Below are positions 11,092-22,226 of a DNA stretch of 64,000 bases, one piece after another. This DNA comes from Coriaria nepalensis. Its lineage: Eukaryota > Streptophyta > Magnoliopsida > Cucurbitales > Coriariaceae. Positions within the stretch are counted from its first letter, which is position 1, and the number at the start of each line of letters is the position of its first letter. Under the pieces are notes generated by a model. The model was not told the origin of the DNA. It saw only the letters and a program-made list of their open reading frames with translations, and ran no database searches. Position numbers and translations under genes: made by a program. Location: positions 6,952,501-7,016,500 of the forward strand of contig CP114490.1 of assembly GCA_027186245.1 (NCBI GenBank), read 5' to 3'.

Positions 11092-12147
11092 TCCAGCTAG
11101 CTAGCTTCTTAATTCTAGTGTATTGTTCTTGATGTTATATATATTTTAATAATGTTGGAAGATGTGTAATTTATGAAGCAATTGTAAGTTGAAATTGCTC
11201 TTTTTTTTTATTTTTTTATTTAAGGATAATCTATAGATTATGGAATAATGGAGTACTGATTTAAATGTTATATATATGTAAGTTATATATGGAATAAGGA
11301 TAATCTATTCATGTTATATATACTAATGATTTAAATGTAAATTATATATATGGAATGTATATGTTAGGAAAGATAATATATATTTCAAAACTATATAACA
11401 TTCACTCCATATACAATCAATAATTATTGTGGAGGAGAATTTACATCATTTGAACCACTATTAATACATTGCATAACAAATTTCTTGTCCTAATTATACT
11501 TTTGAACAAAATCACATTACTGAATAGAAGTTTCGGCACATCGTTAATCACATTAACTTTTAATACCGATCTTCCTTTAAAATTTTGTATAGATGTTTTC
11601 TTATATGTTCTTGAGCTCGTTAATAGATTCCCCACTTCACGGAACTCGTGCTCTTATTTCTTCTCATTCCCTTTCAACTAATCAGATCTAATAAAATGCT
11701 GATACATTATTTGTGTTCTTCATAAATGATATACAGTAGGAAATGTTACCGTTTTGTACATGAATTATGTTAATCAGAGGGAGAGATTACATGGTTTGGG
11801 CACCGTTGATAGTTCTTTTGCCTTATTTGTTAATTGGTCTTGATGGGTATATTGATGAGTTGAATCTTTCCTCGTAGAGATATCCTTAATACAACTCAAT
11901 CAAACACATCAACTTCATCCTCAAATCTTGGAGAGCCGTTGCTTTAATAATGGAATAATTTAGCAGAAATTAGATCCTTCTTTCCTAAAATAGTTTCATT
12001 ACCGTGTTAGCCTTAGAGATATATGTACGGTAATAAAAAAATGTCCAAAACAATACATTTTTTTTTTTTTTCTATTTTACTTTTTATTCTCGTCACCTTC
12101 TATTTAAACTCGTTTAATATCTACCATGAATTCAACCTAGTCTAACG
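11092..12147. other. Spacer between the two LRR genes
   Basis: The first about 180 bases hold the 3' untranslated/downstream sequence, which is partly shared with the region after copy 2. The shared blocks are TTTATGAAGCAATTG, then CTATAGATTATGGAATAATG and GATTTAAAT. This shows the duplication included downstream DNA. The rest is AT-rich. A TATTTAAA element at about 12101 sits 40-50 bases before the second ATG and may be its TATA box. Confidence 0.5.
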
Positions 12148-13916
12148 ATGGCTACCAATAATCTCCTTCTATTCACTCTGTGTTTTCTCTCTAATCTCCT
12201 CCTCTTTTCCTCCCTCACTGCTGAAGCTCATATTCACGATGTTCGAAAACCTGCTCATAATCACAATGTTGGAAAACCGGTTCAACAACCGGTACCATTA
12301 CAATTTGAAAATGGTCGAATTAGAAACGCCTACAATGTGATCCAAGCTTTCCGTAAGACAATCAAAGATGACCCATTGAACGTGACGAAAACATGGGTCG
12401 GCCCGAAGGTATGCAATTACACTGGGTTAGTATGCAACTACCCTCCGGATGCTAAAGGAGAATTGTCTGTCAACGGATTGAACTTCAACGACTTCCGTTT
12501 TAGCGGATATCCCCAAAAAGGCCTTTCGCTTGATAAATTGATCAATCAGCTCTATGACATTACTCTCTTCCATGCAAATTCCAACAACTTTACTGGAACC
12601 GTGCCCAAGATAAACACTGCCCTGCTACGATACTTATTCGAGCTAGATCTCAGCAGCAACAGATTATCAGGTTAGTAGTTGTGGCCGGACTCATGAAAAT
12701 TACACACATTGTATCTATACATTCAGGTCAAACGATTAAATTTTTGCGTCGCGTCAATTATTTTCTGTCCTAAACTTTGTTTTCTATTTGGCAGAAATAT
12801 CTAAACTAGTCTTAGAATATCCCGACACTTTTTATAAAAATTTAAAAAAAAAGCTTATAAGTTATATAATTGAGGTTACATAATGTGATATGATGCATTA
12901 AAAAATTACTTTATTGTGGATATATAGTGGTATCACATTTTTGGGTTAATGATTGCGATGTTTTCAAAAGAATTATTTTTATTGATTTTTTTTTTTAATT
13001 TTGAATTCCAACATATTCACTATGTTGTTTCATCTAATTGAGTTTTTAAGGATGTGAGAAATTCTTAAATTATGCCGTCTTTTATGTTGTATACTTTATA
13101 TTATAGTAATATCCCAACGCCAACTAAGTACAAATGTTTGCAGGTGGGTTTCCAAATGAAGTTCTTTGTGCAACAAATCTAACTTTCTTAGATCTCCGAT
13201 TCAATTCCTTTACCGGACCAATTCCGTCAGGACTTTTCAGACTAGACGTTAATGTGATCTTCATCAACAACAACCAATTCACCGGAAAACTACCCGATAA
13301 TTTCGGATCAACCCCAGCTGCTTATCTAACTTTTGCAAACAACAAATTCCAAGGTCAAATCCCAAAAAGCATAGGACAAGCCAAAAATACCCTAATTGAA
13401 GTCCTCTTCTTAAACAACCAATTTGAAGGTTGTCTCCCCTATGAAATAGGGTTTCTAGAGAAAGCAACCTTGTTTGATGTTAGCAAAAACCAGCTAACTG
13501 GTCCCATCCCACATTCTTTCGGCTGTTTAGATTCCATTCAGGTTCTAAACTTAGGTGATAATCAATTCTACGGGACCGTTCCCGAGATGGTTTGTACGTT
13601 GCCAAAACTTGCAAGTTTTACATTGCGCAACAATTATTTTTATCAAGTCGGGCCAGAATGTCGGAAGTTGATACAGAAGAAGTCTCTCGATGTTTCCGGA
13701 AACTGTATCTCGGACCTTCCTAACCAAAAATCCAAGGAACAATGCGCTCACTTTTTCTCTAAGCCGAAGCAATGTGCGGATGAGCTTACTCATATTCCTT
13801 GTGTGAAGAATAATATTAGACGTTTGAGTAGTTTGAATGAGAGTCCTCTTTATTTTGAACAAAAAGTTGTGGAGCTTTCTGCAATTAGAACTTATGCTGC
13901 TCTTAAACCACATTGA
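12148..13916 (+). CDS. LRR-extensin-like secreted protein (At4g06744-like), copy 2, no Pro-rich block
   Basis: Coding exons are 12148-12670 and 13144-13916, with a 473-bp GT-AG intron in the same place and phase as copy 1, giving 431 aa. A signal peptide (ending LTAEA, about residue 27) is followed by a short His/Val/Pro segment (HIHDVRKPAHNHNVGKP) where copy 1 has its Gly/Pro block. The LRR cap (TWVGPKVCNYTGLVC), the LRR array and the Cys-rich C-terminal cap (CADELTHIPC) are intact. Loss of the extensin-like part suggests it is a soluble or loosely held apoplastic LRR protein; this is inferred. Part of exon 2 is almost identical to copy 1 while exon 1 is clearly diverged. No frameshift is seen. 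Confidence 0.9.
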
Positions 13917-16147
13917 TCCGGCTTGCCAGCTTCTTGATCTTCATGTGTTGTTCTTAACTGTGATATATGTTAAACGTTTTTGACGTAAGAAAGTTTATTT
14001 TTATATCTTTTAAGTTTGAAGCTGGTCTACTTTATGAAGCAATTGCAAGTTGAAACCGGTTTGGTTTTTATTTTTTATTTTTTTATAAGAATATAATAAT
14101 CTATAGATTATGGAATAATGGAGTATTGATTTAAATATTTTATATATTTAAATTATATTCATATTGGCCCTTAAGATAGACATAAAAGAAATACAATATA
14201 TTAAATCATATTATATATTATATAATTAAATTATACATTAACGCAATAATTATAATTCGAACTCACGTTCAAATATTTGATATAATTTATGAAGCATCTT
14301 AAAGCCTTATTCCATCAACCACTTATACTATCATGCTAATAAAATAAAATATAATATAAAAAAAAAACATTTCCGCATATTTCAAGTTTCCTAATAACTT
14401 GGGCCGAAACCCAAATAATTGGCAAACATGGGTATATATAACTCTGGGCCTCAATGCAAAAAGACCCAAAAAAATATAAGCTTTTTCGGCCCAAACATGG
14501 GTTAAGAGATCTCAGAGATGCAACAGGGTTTTAGTGACTGGGCTTGGACATTTCCCACCCAAGCCTGTTATCTGATCTCTTTTCTTTTTTCTGTTAACGA
14601 AAACGGCAGTTTGCACGGATAAACACGAGTCTATCAAGAAAGGCATTATTACTCCCCCCAACACCTCTTGTGACAGTCTCCGCACCGCTGCCGTACGATC
14701 TTTAGTCACGTGTCATCTCGCAACCTTACTTTTACACCAACAGTTAACAAAATACCCCAAAAAATTAGGGATTGGGTGCCTGACTCTTGTTTATACTTTG
14801 AATAGTAATCCTCTAATTTTTGTTTAATGGTTTCAATTTCGCCACCTTAAATTAGGTTAGGAACAAGCCGACCGCGAATCCTTCGACTCAATTTTGGCCG
14901 TTTTTTACACAGCTCATCTGTGAGCCATTTGTCTTCTTTTTTTTATTTTATTTTTCTCCCTCGACATACCTGAACTCCATATCAGATTCGAAATCAAATT
15001 TTCAGTTATAATTCGTTAAATTTTGTTTGGATTTTGATTCGCTTTATGATTACGAATATAATGGTGTTTTCAATTTGAAAGGAAACAATCTGTATTAGGA
15101 GAATTTTCGATTTCAAATTCTAAGATTCTTCATTTTTAATCGGGAAACAAAAACTTTGATTAAGGTTAATTTCAAAGGAATTTAATGAGATTGGCGATTT
15201 AAATCGATACATAATGGATATTAGGATCGAAATCCAGGCATTGTCGAAGGAATTGATCGCCAAATCATAATTCCAATTAAAATCCCAATATTTCACAGAA
15301 AACGGTTCATTTTCGGGTTTATCGGGTCATAATCCGGGTCCGGGTTGGGCATGCGGAATGAAGACAATGATGAACAGTGCACATGGGCTTATCCTACGTG
15401 AACGTAGTGGTGCGTGCAACCGTCCCGCGGAAGATCTAAAATCGGTACCAATATAAAATGAGAAACACAATAAATTTGGTGGTTCCGGATCTGAAATCGC
15501 GGAAGATTTGAAACTGCCTAAAGATTCGCGGCTTGATTCTAGTCGAATTTTGAGTTAGATAAAATTAGAACCATTGGATTAAAAATACAGGATTGATATT
15601 CAAAATATCGGCAAAAAATGCACCAAAGAAGTCAAAGCCCTCAATCTAATCCGAAAATATCACGCGCACTCTTGGGCGCGTTCTTAATTCTATTCTGTTA
15701 GCGTTAAGGTGTGTTTTATCCCACCTGAGAAATGCTAAAGCTCCCATGATAGTATCTTAGGTACTATGTACTTCCGAATAGTAATATCCCACATTTGCCA
15801 CCGACACTATCTTTTCCCCATCTCGTTTGGTTGCTGAGAAAATGAAATAAAACTCACCGGAAGCAGCACTAGAGAAAGAAAAATAAATATATAATAAGAA
15901 AAAATAATTTGGTATCTTTTTATGTTGTTAATTGAGTATGTAATGTTGTCTTATTATTAGTCACTACCTACCCGTTATTTTCTTTCCATTTTCCCGTTGT
16001 TTCTGGCGAGCTAAACAAACTTTGAAACCGCATATATTTTACACTTCAGTATCAAGAACAAAATACAGAACGAAAAAGGAGTAATGTAATCATTATAATT
16101 ATAGAGATTATATAATACGTAATTATTTCCTCTTGATTATTAAAAAT
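13917..16147. other. Intergenic region, no gene recognised
   Basis: 13917-14150 is 3' sequence of copy 2, with the blocks shared with copy 1. 14150-14400 is very AT-rich. 14400-14720 is moderately GC-rich with two copies of AAACATGGGT and G/C-rich GGGCC runs, but no convincing reading frame. 14720-16147 contains no ORF longer than a few dozen codons. The last about 130 bases probably hold the 3' untranslated region of the minus-strand IRX15-like gene. Confidence 0.5.
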
Positions 16148-17125
16148 TTATGACGAAGAAGAAGATGGCCATGATAAGGACAATGAACTCGAATCTCTAC
16201 AGAACTCATGACTGTTTTCCGCCGCCATTGATTGAATCGCGAAATGACCCAACGAATCAAAACTCTCCACTAAATTTTCTTGGCAGAGAAATTCATTACT
16301 ACAAACCCACTCCACCTCTCTCTCAAACTCATGTACAAAAACATGAGTCTTCATCTTCGCCGGAGCTCCGTCGATTCTCTTACTTCTCGCCAAAACTCCG
16401 GCAGTGAATATCGGCGACATTCTCCCCGGCGCCGCCGGAAAATACCCACGTGGCCCGTCGATCAAAATAACGTCCCAAGGCACTTGGTATATGTGGTTGG
16501 GCAAATCGTTGATCCCGAATTTGCATTCGGAGAACAAGAGGTTCTGGACCGGCCGGCATTCGTTATGAGCCTGAGATTTGGTCAACGGAAGGAGGTCTTT
16601 GAATTGGCTGACCTTTGTTGTGAATTGGAGGTCGTAGGCTTCGATCCCGGGATTGGATTGTTCGAATTTGGAGATGAGGAACTCGTTTTCGTCGAGGAAG
16701 ACAGTGCGGCCGCGGTGATTGAGGGCGTGCCAGAGGAGGGATTCGGGGGTGAGGCCGAAGATGAGGAGGTTGCAGGCTCCGTAGCAGTGGTTGATGGAGG
16801 CGGAGATGGCGGAGATTTCGGCGAAGGTCATGTGGGGTTTGGTGGAGTTGGATTTGGAAGAGTAGTGGAGAAGAGCTTTGACGATAGGGTTAGGTAGTTG
16901 GACGGCGGCGGCGGCGGAGGAGGGAGTGGTGGTTGTTTTGCCGGTGGAGATTGTGGTATTGATTAGGGTGAGAGTGAAGGTGAGGGTGAAGAAGGTAATG
17001 AAGGAGAAGAATAAGAGGCGGGGAGAGGAAAATGGAAATGTTCTGCCGTTTGCTGCGGTGGTACCGACTTGTTTGTATATTGAAGGGTGGAAGAGTATGA
17101 TCTTTGGGTTGCAGTTGGTTTTCAT
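16148..17125 (-). CDS. IRX15-L: DUF579 protein, IRX15 / IRX15-LIKE type (xylan biosynthesis)
   Basis: This is a single-exon gene of 325 aa, read from the ATG at 17125 down to 16148. An N-terminal cytosolic stretch (KIILFHPSIYKQ, typical of IRX15) is followed by one membrane segment at about residues 36-57 (LLFFSFITFFTLTF). The lumenal DUF579 domain (about 85-310) shows NLLIFGLTPESLLW, GRTVFLDENEF, NECRPVQNLLFSECKFG, WDVILIDGPRGY and HVFVHEFEREVE. This makes it a type II Golgi protein. Arabidopsis IRX15 and IRX15-L affect xylan chain length and secondary wall formation; related GXM proteins are glucuronoxylan 4-O-methyltransferases. The C terminus after FCRD is a Ser-rich tail (SSSLSLSWPSSSSS) that looks like a lineage-specific extension. 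A copia element ends 495 bp upstream of the start. Confidence 0.88.
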   Translation of the reverse strand: MKTNCNPKIILFHPSIYKQVGTTAANGRTFPFSSPRLLFFSFITFFTLTFTLTLINTTISTGKTTTTPSSAAAAVQLPNPIVKALLHYSSKSNSTKPHMTFAEISAISASINHCYGACNLLIFGLTPESLLWHALNHRGRTVFLDENEFLISKFEQSNPGIEAYDLQFTTKVSQFKDLLPLTKSQAHNECRPVQNLLFSECKFGINDLPNHIYQVPWDVILIDGPRGYFPAAPGRMSPIFTAGVLARSKRIDGAPAKMKTHVFVHEFEREVEWVCSNEFLCQENLVESFDSLGHFAIQSMAAENSHEFCRDSSSLSLSWPSSSSS

Positions 17126-17619
17126 TTTTATCTAAGAGAAGAGATTATAGAGGGGCAGAGAGTCAAGATGGGTGCTTAGAGTGAGACTAATGGGCGTTTT
17201 GAGGAAATGGTGTAGAAGGAGAGAAAAGTGGGATCCACCCTTCAATTTGATTTGATCGATTTGGGTTTTGAGGGGAGGGGGGAGGAACCACCGACTGGTT
17301 GTGGTTTACAGTGATACACCGTCGTTTAGATGTCGTAAAGAAAATTGAGCTTTTATTAGAATTGGAAATGTATTTAATTTTGAGACGTGTAAAATGTTCA
17401 AAAGAGGAATAAATCCTTAACGGCGAAAATGGTGCTTACCGTAGTCAATTTAATGTACTTTTTTAATATCTGACCAAAGTTGAGAGAGGGTATGACTTTG
17501 AAAATGGACGAAGGAGTAGAAGAATATGGAGATTATTTAAAGAGGTTCGGTATGATATAAGCATTCAATGTTTATTAGGTTATTAGTCTATTCGTGTTTT
17601 AGATTGAAGTATTTTATTT
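17126..17619 (-). promoter_or_regulatory. Upstream region of the IRX15-like gene
   Basis: These 494 bases separate the IRX15-like ATG from the copia LTR. On the minus strand they contain CT-rich leader sequence and a TATAAT close to the ATG. No other gene fits here. Any promoter elements further out are displaced by, or lie within, the copia LTR. Confidence 0.4.
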
Positions 17620-17823
17620 TGTCATTAAAAAAGAGGATTAATCTGAAATTATTTATATATATTTTATTAAAATAGGTACGATTAAAATAATATATAGGAA
17701 AGCTAAGAAAAAAATAAAAATTATTGCTATAAATATGATAATCGGATATTCTACATAATAAGAAAATAAATGAAAATAAATGATAGATGATTTTATGGAA
17801 TGATGAGAGAACTTCTATTAACA
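17620..17823 (-). repeat. Copia 3' LTR
   Basis: On the minus strand it starts TGTTAATAGAAG and ends TTTTTTAATGACA. It aligns with 22035-22226 through TTTTATTAAAATAGGTACG, GCTATAAATATGATAAT and AATGATAGATGA. Just outside, on the minus strand upstream side, lies a purine-rich TTTGAAGAGAT that could be the polypurine tract. Confidence 0.8.
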
Positions 17824-18790
17824 ATCTCTTCAAATTGGAGCATGAAAGTTGGTAATGCCCGACTTGACGGATAGTTGATAAAGGGATCATGACTAAGAGC
17901 TTTGGTGAAGATGTTGGTAAGTTGACGAGAGGAGGGGACATGAGATGGGGTGATAAGGCTACATCGAAGTTTTTCACAAACAAGATGACAATCGATTTTT
18001 ATATGTTTAGTGTGTTCGTGAAAGATCGGATTGTGAGTAATGTAGAGCATTTTTTTTTTGTCGCAAAGTAGAGTCATGCGGGATGAGGAAGTCTAAGATT
18101 GGGAAGAAGTTGTTTAAGTTACACGTGTTCATATATAGTAACAACCATTGCATGATATTCAGCTGCAGCAAAAGTACATGCGATAGTAGTATGTTTCTTG
18201 GTGCGCCAAAAGATGAGATTGGAACCAAGCATGATGAAGAAACAAGAAGTCAAGCAATTAGTAGTCGGAAAACTAGCCTAATCAGAATCAGTGTAGGTAG
18301 TGATGTGGAGATCAGAAGAGGAACGAAAGCAAATGCTTTGTTCAGGTGGGTCTTTGATGTAGCGGAGAACACGGATAGTGGGAAAGAGGTGAAGAGTGCG
18401 AGGTGTATGCATAAATTGGCTGAGGATGTTGAGGAAGAAAACGATGTCTAGACGGGTGATGGTGAGATAAATGAGGCAACCAAAGAGATGTCGATAGAGA
18501 CTGGGATCTGGGAGTAAATCACCATCAGTGTGGTTGAGTTTCAAGTTTTGTTCTAGAGGAAAAGACACCGAGCGAGTACCTAGATGACCACGGTTGGTAA
18601 GGATGTCGAGAGTATACTTTTGTTGTGAAAGAAAGATGCTTGAGGCAAAGTAAGTGACTTCAAGGCCAAAAAAATACTTGAGAGGACCCAAGTCTTTACT
18701 TTTGAAGTGGCGAGCTAAGTGAGTCTTGAAGTGTTCAACATTAGAAAGAGAAGTATCTGCAACTAAGATGTCGTCAACATAAACAAGCAC
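17793..18790 (-). pseudogene. Copia RT C-terminal part and RNase H remnant
   Basis: The open piece 18790-18278 begins LVYVDDILVADTSLSNV with the catalytic YVDD intact. It continues through HFKSKDLGPLKYFFGLEV, IFLSQQKYTLDIL, YRHLFGCLIYLTITRLDI and LRYIKD. RNase H sequence follows in shifted frames, ending with SSRQLTNIFTKALSHDPF. Frameshifts at about 18230-18280 and 18010-18080 break it. Confidence 0.88.
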
Positions 18791-19735
18791 AATAGTGAAG
18801 GATGATTTTGTGGTGAGAATGAAGAGTGATGATTCACATGAGACTAAATAAAACCTACAATAAGAAAAACAAATGTTAGTTTAAATAACCAATTTTTGGA
18901 GGCTTATTTGAGGCCATTGAGGAATTTATGGAGATAGTAAACACGAGTATCTCTTTTGGTTGAACAGCCAGGGGGTGTTAGCATATAAATTTCCTTATGT
19001 AGATCACCATAAAGAAAAATATATGGACATCCAATTGATGGATGATCTAATTACGGGCTTCGCAAGAGCTAGAACACAACAGACCGTCACCATCTTAGCA
19101 ACAGAGCAACGGCTTCTTGATAGTCCAAACATTTAACCTTATTATATCATTTTGCAACTAAGTGAGCCTTATAACGTTTTCAAGGAACCATCAACTCAAA
19201 GTTCTGTTTTGAAGACCCATTTGCAGCCAATGAGTTTTTTTTTTTTTTTGGGGGGAAGGCATTCTAGCATCTAAGTAGAATTGTCCTCTAAAGTAATGAG
19301 TTTGGCTTTCATAACATCTCACCAATGGGAATGACGAGCGGCTTCTGTGTAGCAAGAGGGCTCAAAAGTAGCATTAAAAGAGCATGCAAGAAGGATGAGT
19401 GAGTGGAAGAAAAATGAGAATAAGTGAGAAAAGAAGAAAAAGGATAAGGCAATACCTAAGATAAATTGAGTGCCAAAGGAGGTAACATAGTTGTTGTCTA
19501 GTAAGGCAATCATACGCGAAAAGGTAAGGAGGATGAGGTGGATTTAATGGTGGAGGAGGTAATGGAGTGGTAGGCTTAGAATTATCGAGTGAAGGTTTAG
19601 GGTGTATAGGAGCATAAATACGTTTAGGGATGGGAAGTAGAAGGACGGGTGTAAGAGAAGTAGAAATATTTGAGAAAGGGAATTGTGAATAGAAAAAATA
19701 ATAATAACATCACGAGAGTAAGAAATCAAGTTGGA

Positions 19736-20640
19736 TTAGAAGTTGTAAAGTTTGTAAGCTTTTTGATTGCTTAGATATCCAAGGAAAACACATTGAGAAA
19801 ACCAAACCGAAACTTTGTTGCGATGAACGCATAGAGTTTGAGCATAATAGAGAAAACCAAAAATACGATAATGGCAGTAGGAGGGAGTTTTGTTGATGAG
19901 AAGATGAAATAGAGATTTATTATTGAGAGTAAAAGAAGAAGTATGATCAATAAGATACGTAGCAATCAAAATACATTCGCTTCAAAAAGTGAGCAGCAAA
20001 TTGGCTTGAAAATGAAGATACCAAGCAACATTAAAAGACGTCGATATTTGTGTTCGGCTATCCCATTTTGTTGGGGAGTCTCAACATAAGTATATTCACG
20101 TAAAATTCCATTTTCAGAGAAAAAAATTGGAGTTGATGGGAAAGGAATTGAACTGATTTAAGCCATTATAAGTTTTAATGCATTTTATGGAGGAATTGAA
20201 TTGATTATTAACAAGTGCAAAGAAACTAATTAAAAAACCAATGGCTTCAGATTTAGAACGCATTAAATATATCTAAATGCACTGAAAAAAATCAACGATA
20301 GTAAGAAAATAATGCTCACCAGTCAGAGAAGCAGTTTTATAACCACCTTAAATATCAGCAAAAAAAAAACCTGATCAAATGGCATCATACTTTTATTTGA
20401 AGACCTCATAAAAGGGAGTTTAGTATGGTTCGAACGAAGACAAACACCACAATCTCTTAGTGTTTAGAAATATTAATAATATTCAGAATTAAGACACGAG
20501 ACAGATGACCTAAACGTTAGTTGTATAAGAAGGAATCGACTTTTGTAGATAAAGTATGGATTTGCCCAATTTGAAAGACATATAGCATGTTACACAAATC
20601 GGCCACTCCAATCAGCCTCTTTGATGTCAGGTCATGCAAT
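19736..20640 (-). pseudogene. Copia integrase remnant
   Basis: Minus-strand frames show a GAG-pre-integrase start (YNXRLGHLSRV), a core with GGYKTASLTGEHYFLTIVD, ETPQQNGIAEHKYRRLL holding the catalytic Glu, and the C-terminal piece 19969-19736 (TYLIDHTSSFTLNNKSLF, FLGYLSNQKAYKLYNF). Several stops and frameshifts are present. Confidence 0.82.
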
Positions 20641-20878
20641 AAATAATGAGTGGAAAAAAAAGGACACAATTTAATTGTTTAGGTAAAAGGGGGACAAAAA
20701 GAAGATTAAATGAAACGTCAGCGACCAAATAGACATTAGGCAAAAAAAAATATGGTGAGAGACGAGGGAATATCTCCCAAATAAATATTAAGGTGAATAT
20801 CTCCCAAATAAATATTAAGGGAAATATCTTCCACTGTCGTAACCCAAATGTGGGCACTTGTAGGAAAAACGATCGAAA

Positions 20879-21349
20879 TCAGCGATGGAAGCTTGCGAAG
20901 GGAGGAAAACGCTGATCGGTGAAACATATATGGTGAGAGGCACTGGAATCCACGATCCAAGTGGTGGAGGAGGAAGAAAGAGAGGGGGGGAGGGGTTGAG
21001 AAGCGTTGTCCACTAAGTTGATATAGGAGAAGGTTGGTGGATTTGAAGATGCGCCCGTGAGATGTGCGGCCACATAGGGAGTCATTGGTGGAATAGTAGG
21101 CTAGCGGAGGAGATCTAGCAGCTTTTGAAGATTGTTCGGCTAAAGGCTATGGAGAGGAGTCATCGGTGAAGAGATAGAGGCAGACATGGCACAATTTGGG
21201 GGTTTTCTAAGAATGAAGGCTTGTGTTTGCTGGCGAGGTTCTCTTCGAGGAGGATATCCGATGAGCGTCCAGGATTGTTCACAGGTATGCCCATCCTTAC
21301 CACACTTTATGCATTTGGGAATGACTATGGCTGCAGATTTGGTGATCAT
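20879..21349 (-). pseudogene. Copia gag zinc knuckle and protease remnant
   Basis: Piece 21349-21140 has CIKCGKDGHTCEQS followed by TLIGYPP, a CCHC knuckle with its last Cys apparently replaced by Ser. Piece 21085-20879 has TTWIVDSSASHHICF, where the protease D-S-G has become D-S-S. Gag sequence continues to about 22020 without a usable frame. Confidence 0.8.
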
Positions 21350-22034
21350 AGGAATATGGAGGATCCTTTATTTTTCTTCTTTAAAGAGGCTAATTTTTTT
21401 TTTTATAGATGGTAGAGGTTCAGTAGCTAGGATTTAGGTACGAAGTGCTGAGTACTAGTCGTCGGATTCCCATTATTGATAAGTGGTTAGATTGGTCACG
21501 GGTTGAAGGGAGGCAACTTCTTGCCAAAGTTGTTTAAGTCATCCATAATCGTTCAAGAATAAGAGGTGTGGTTGGTTGAGGGAGGCCAAGTCACGTTTAA
21601 TCTGAAAAATACGAGCTTTGTTTCCATGAGAAAAATGAGAGATAACGTCATTCTATAGGGCTTAAGGGGTGTGATGGAAGTCGAGCGAATCGGCAAGAGT
21701 AGGTTCAATTGCGTTGAGTAGACATATGAAGATCATGTCCTTTGTTTGATCCCATTAAGGGAAAGTGGGATCGATATTGGCTAGAGTTTGGAGGGTACCA
21801 TTAACAAAACAAAGTTTGTTATTGCCATTGGGAGCTTGAGTGATAGCCCGCAATCATTGGGAGAAATTATCTTTAGTGAGTTGCTTGGTGATAGGCATTA
21901 GGCTTGGAGAATCGAATGGGTGAAGGAAGTAGGGCAATGATTGGAGTAGAGGTAAAGAGTTTCTTTTTCATCTATAGGGAGGGAACAATAAATTGAAGCT
22001 TAGATTTTATGAAGGAAATTTGGCTCTGATACTA

Positions 22035-22226
22035 TGTTAAAATGATGATTAATCAGAAAATATTTTCATGTATTTTACTAGAATGGGTACAGTTTATTAT
22101 AATACAAAGGAAAACTAAAAAGGAAAACAACAACTATTGCTAGAAATATGCTAATATGATGTTGTACATAAAATAAAATAAATGATGGATGAATTTGTCT
22201 GTTAAATGAGGGAATGTCTGTTAACA
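22035..22226 (-). repeat. Copia 5' LTR with adjoining primer binding site
   Basis: 192 bp, TGTTAACAGACATTCC at the minus-strand start and ...TTTTAACA at its end, followed by the PBS at about 22022-22034. It aligns to the 3' LTR at 17620-17823. Confidence 0.82.

Larger units (their letters stand above)
17620..22226 (-). mobile_element. Ty1/copia retrotransposon, full length but dead
   Basis: Two related terminal repeats (17620-17823 and 22035-22226, about 200 bp) enclose gag, protease, integrase, RT and RNase H remnants in copia order on the minus strand. On that strand the 5' LTR ends ...TTTTAACA and is followed by TAGTATCAGAGCC, a primer binding site that nearly matches initiator tRNA-Met. 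The LTRs differ by many substitutions and small indels, so the insertion is old. Flanking 5-mers (TATTT and TGGAA) do not match, so a target duplication is not evident. Integrase and RT wording suggests the Ale/Retrofit group, which is only a tentative assignment. Confidence 0.9.

Noticed and set aside
13551..13913. 120-codon minus-strand frame
   Set aside because: Antisense to exon 2 of LRR copy 2, with no domain.
16280..16897. 205-codon open frame on the plus strand
   Set aside because: It lies entirely antisense to the IRX15-like gene, whose protein is clearly conserved; the plus frame has no recognisable domain.
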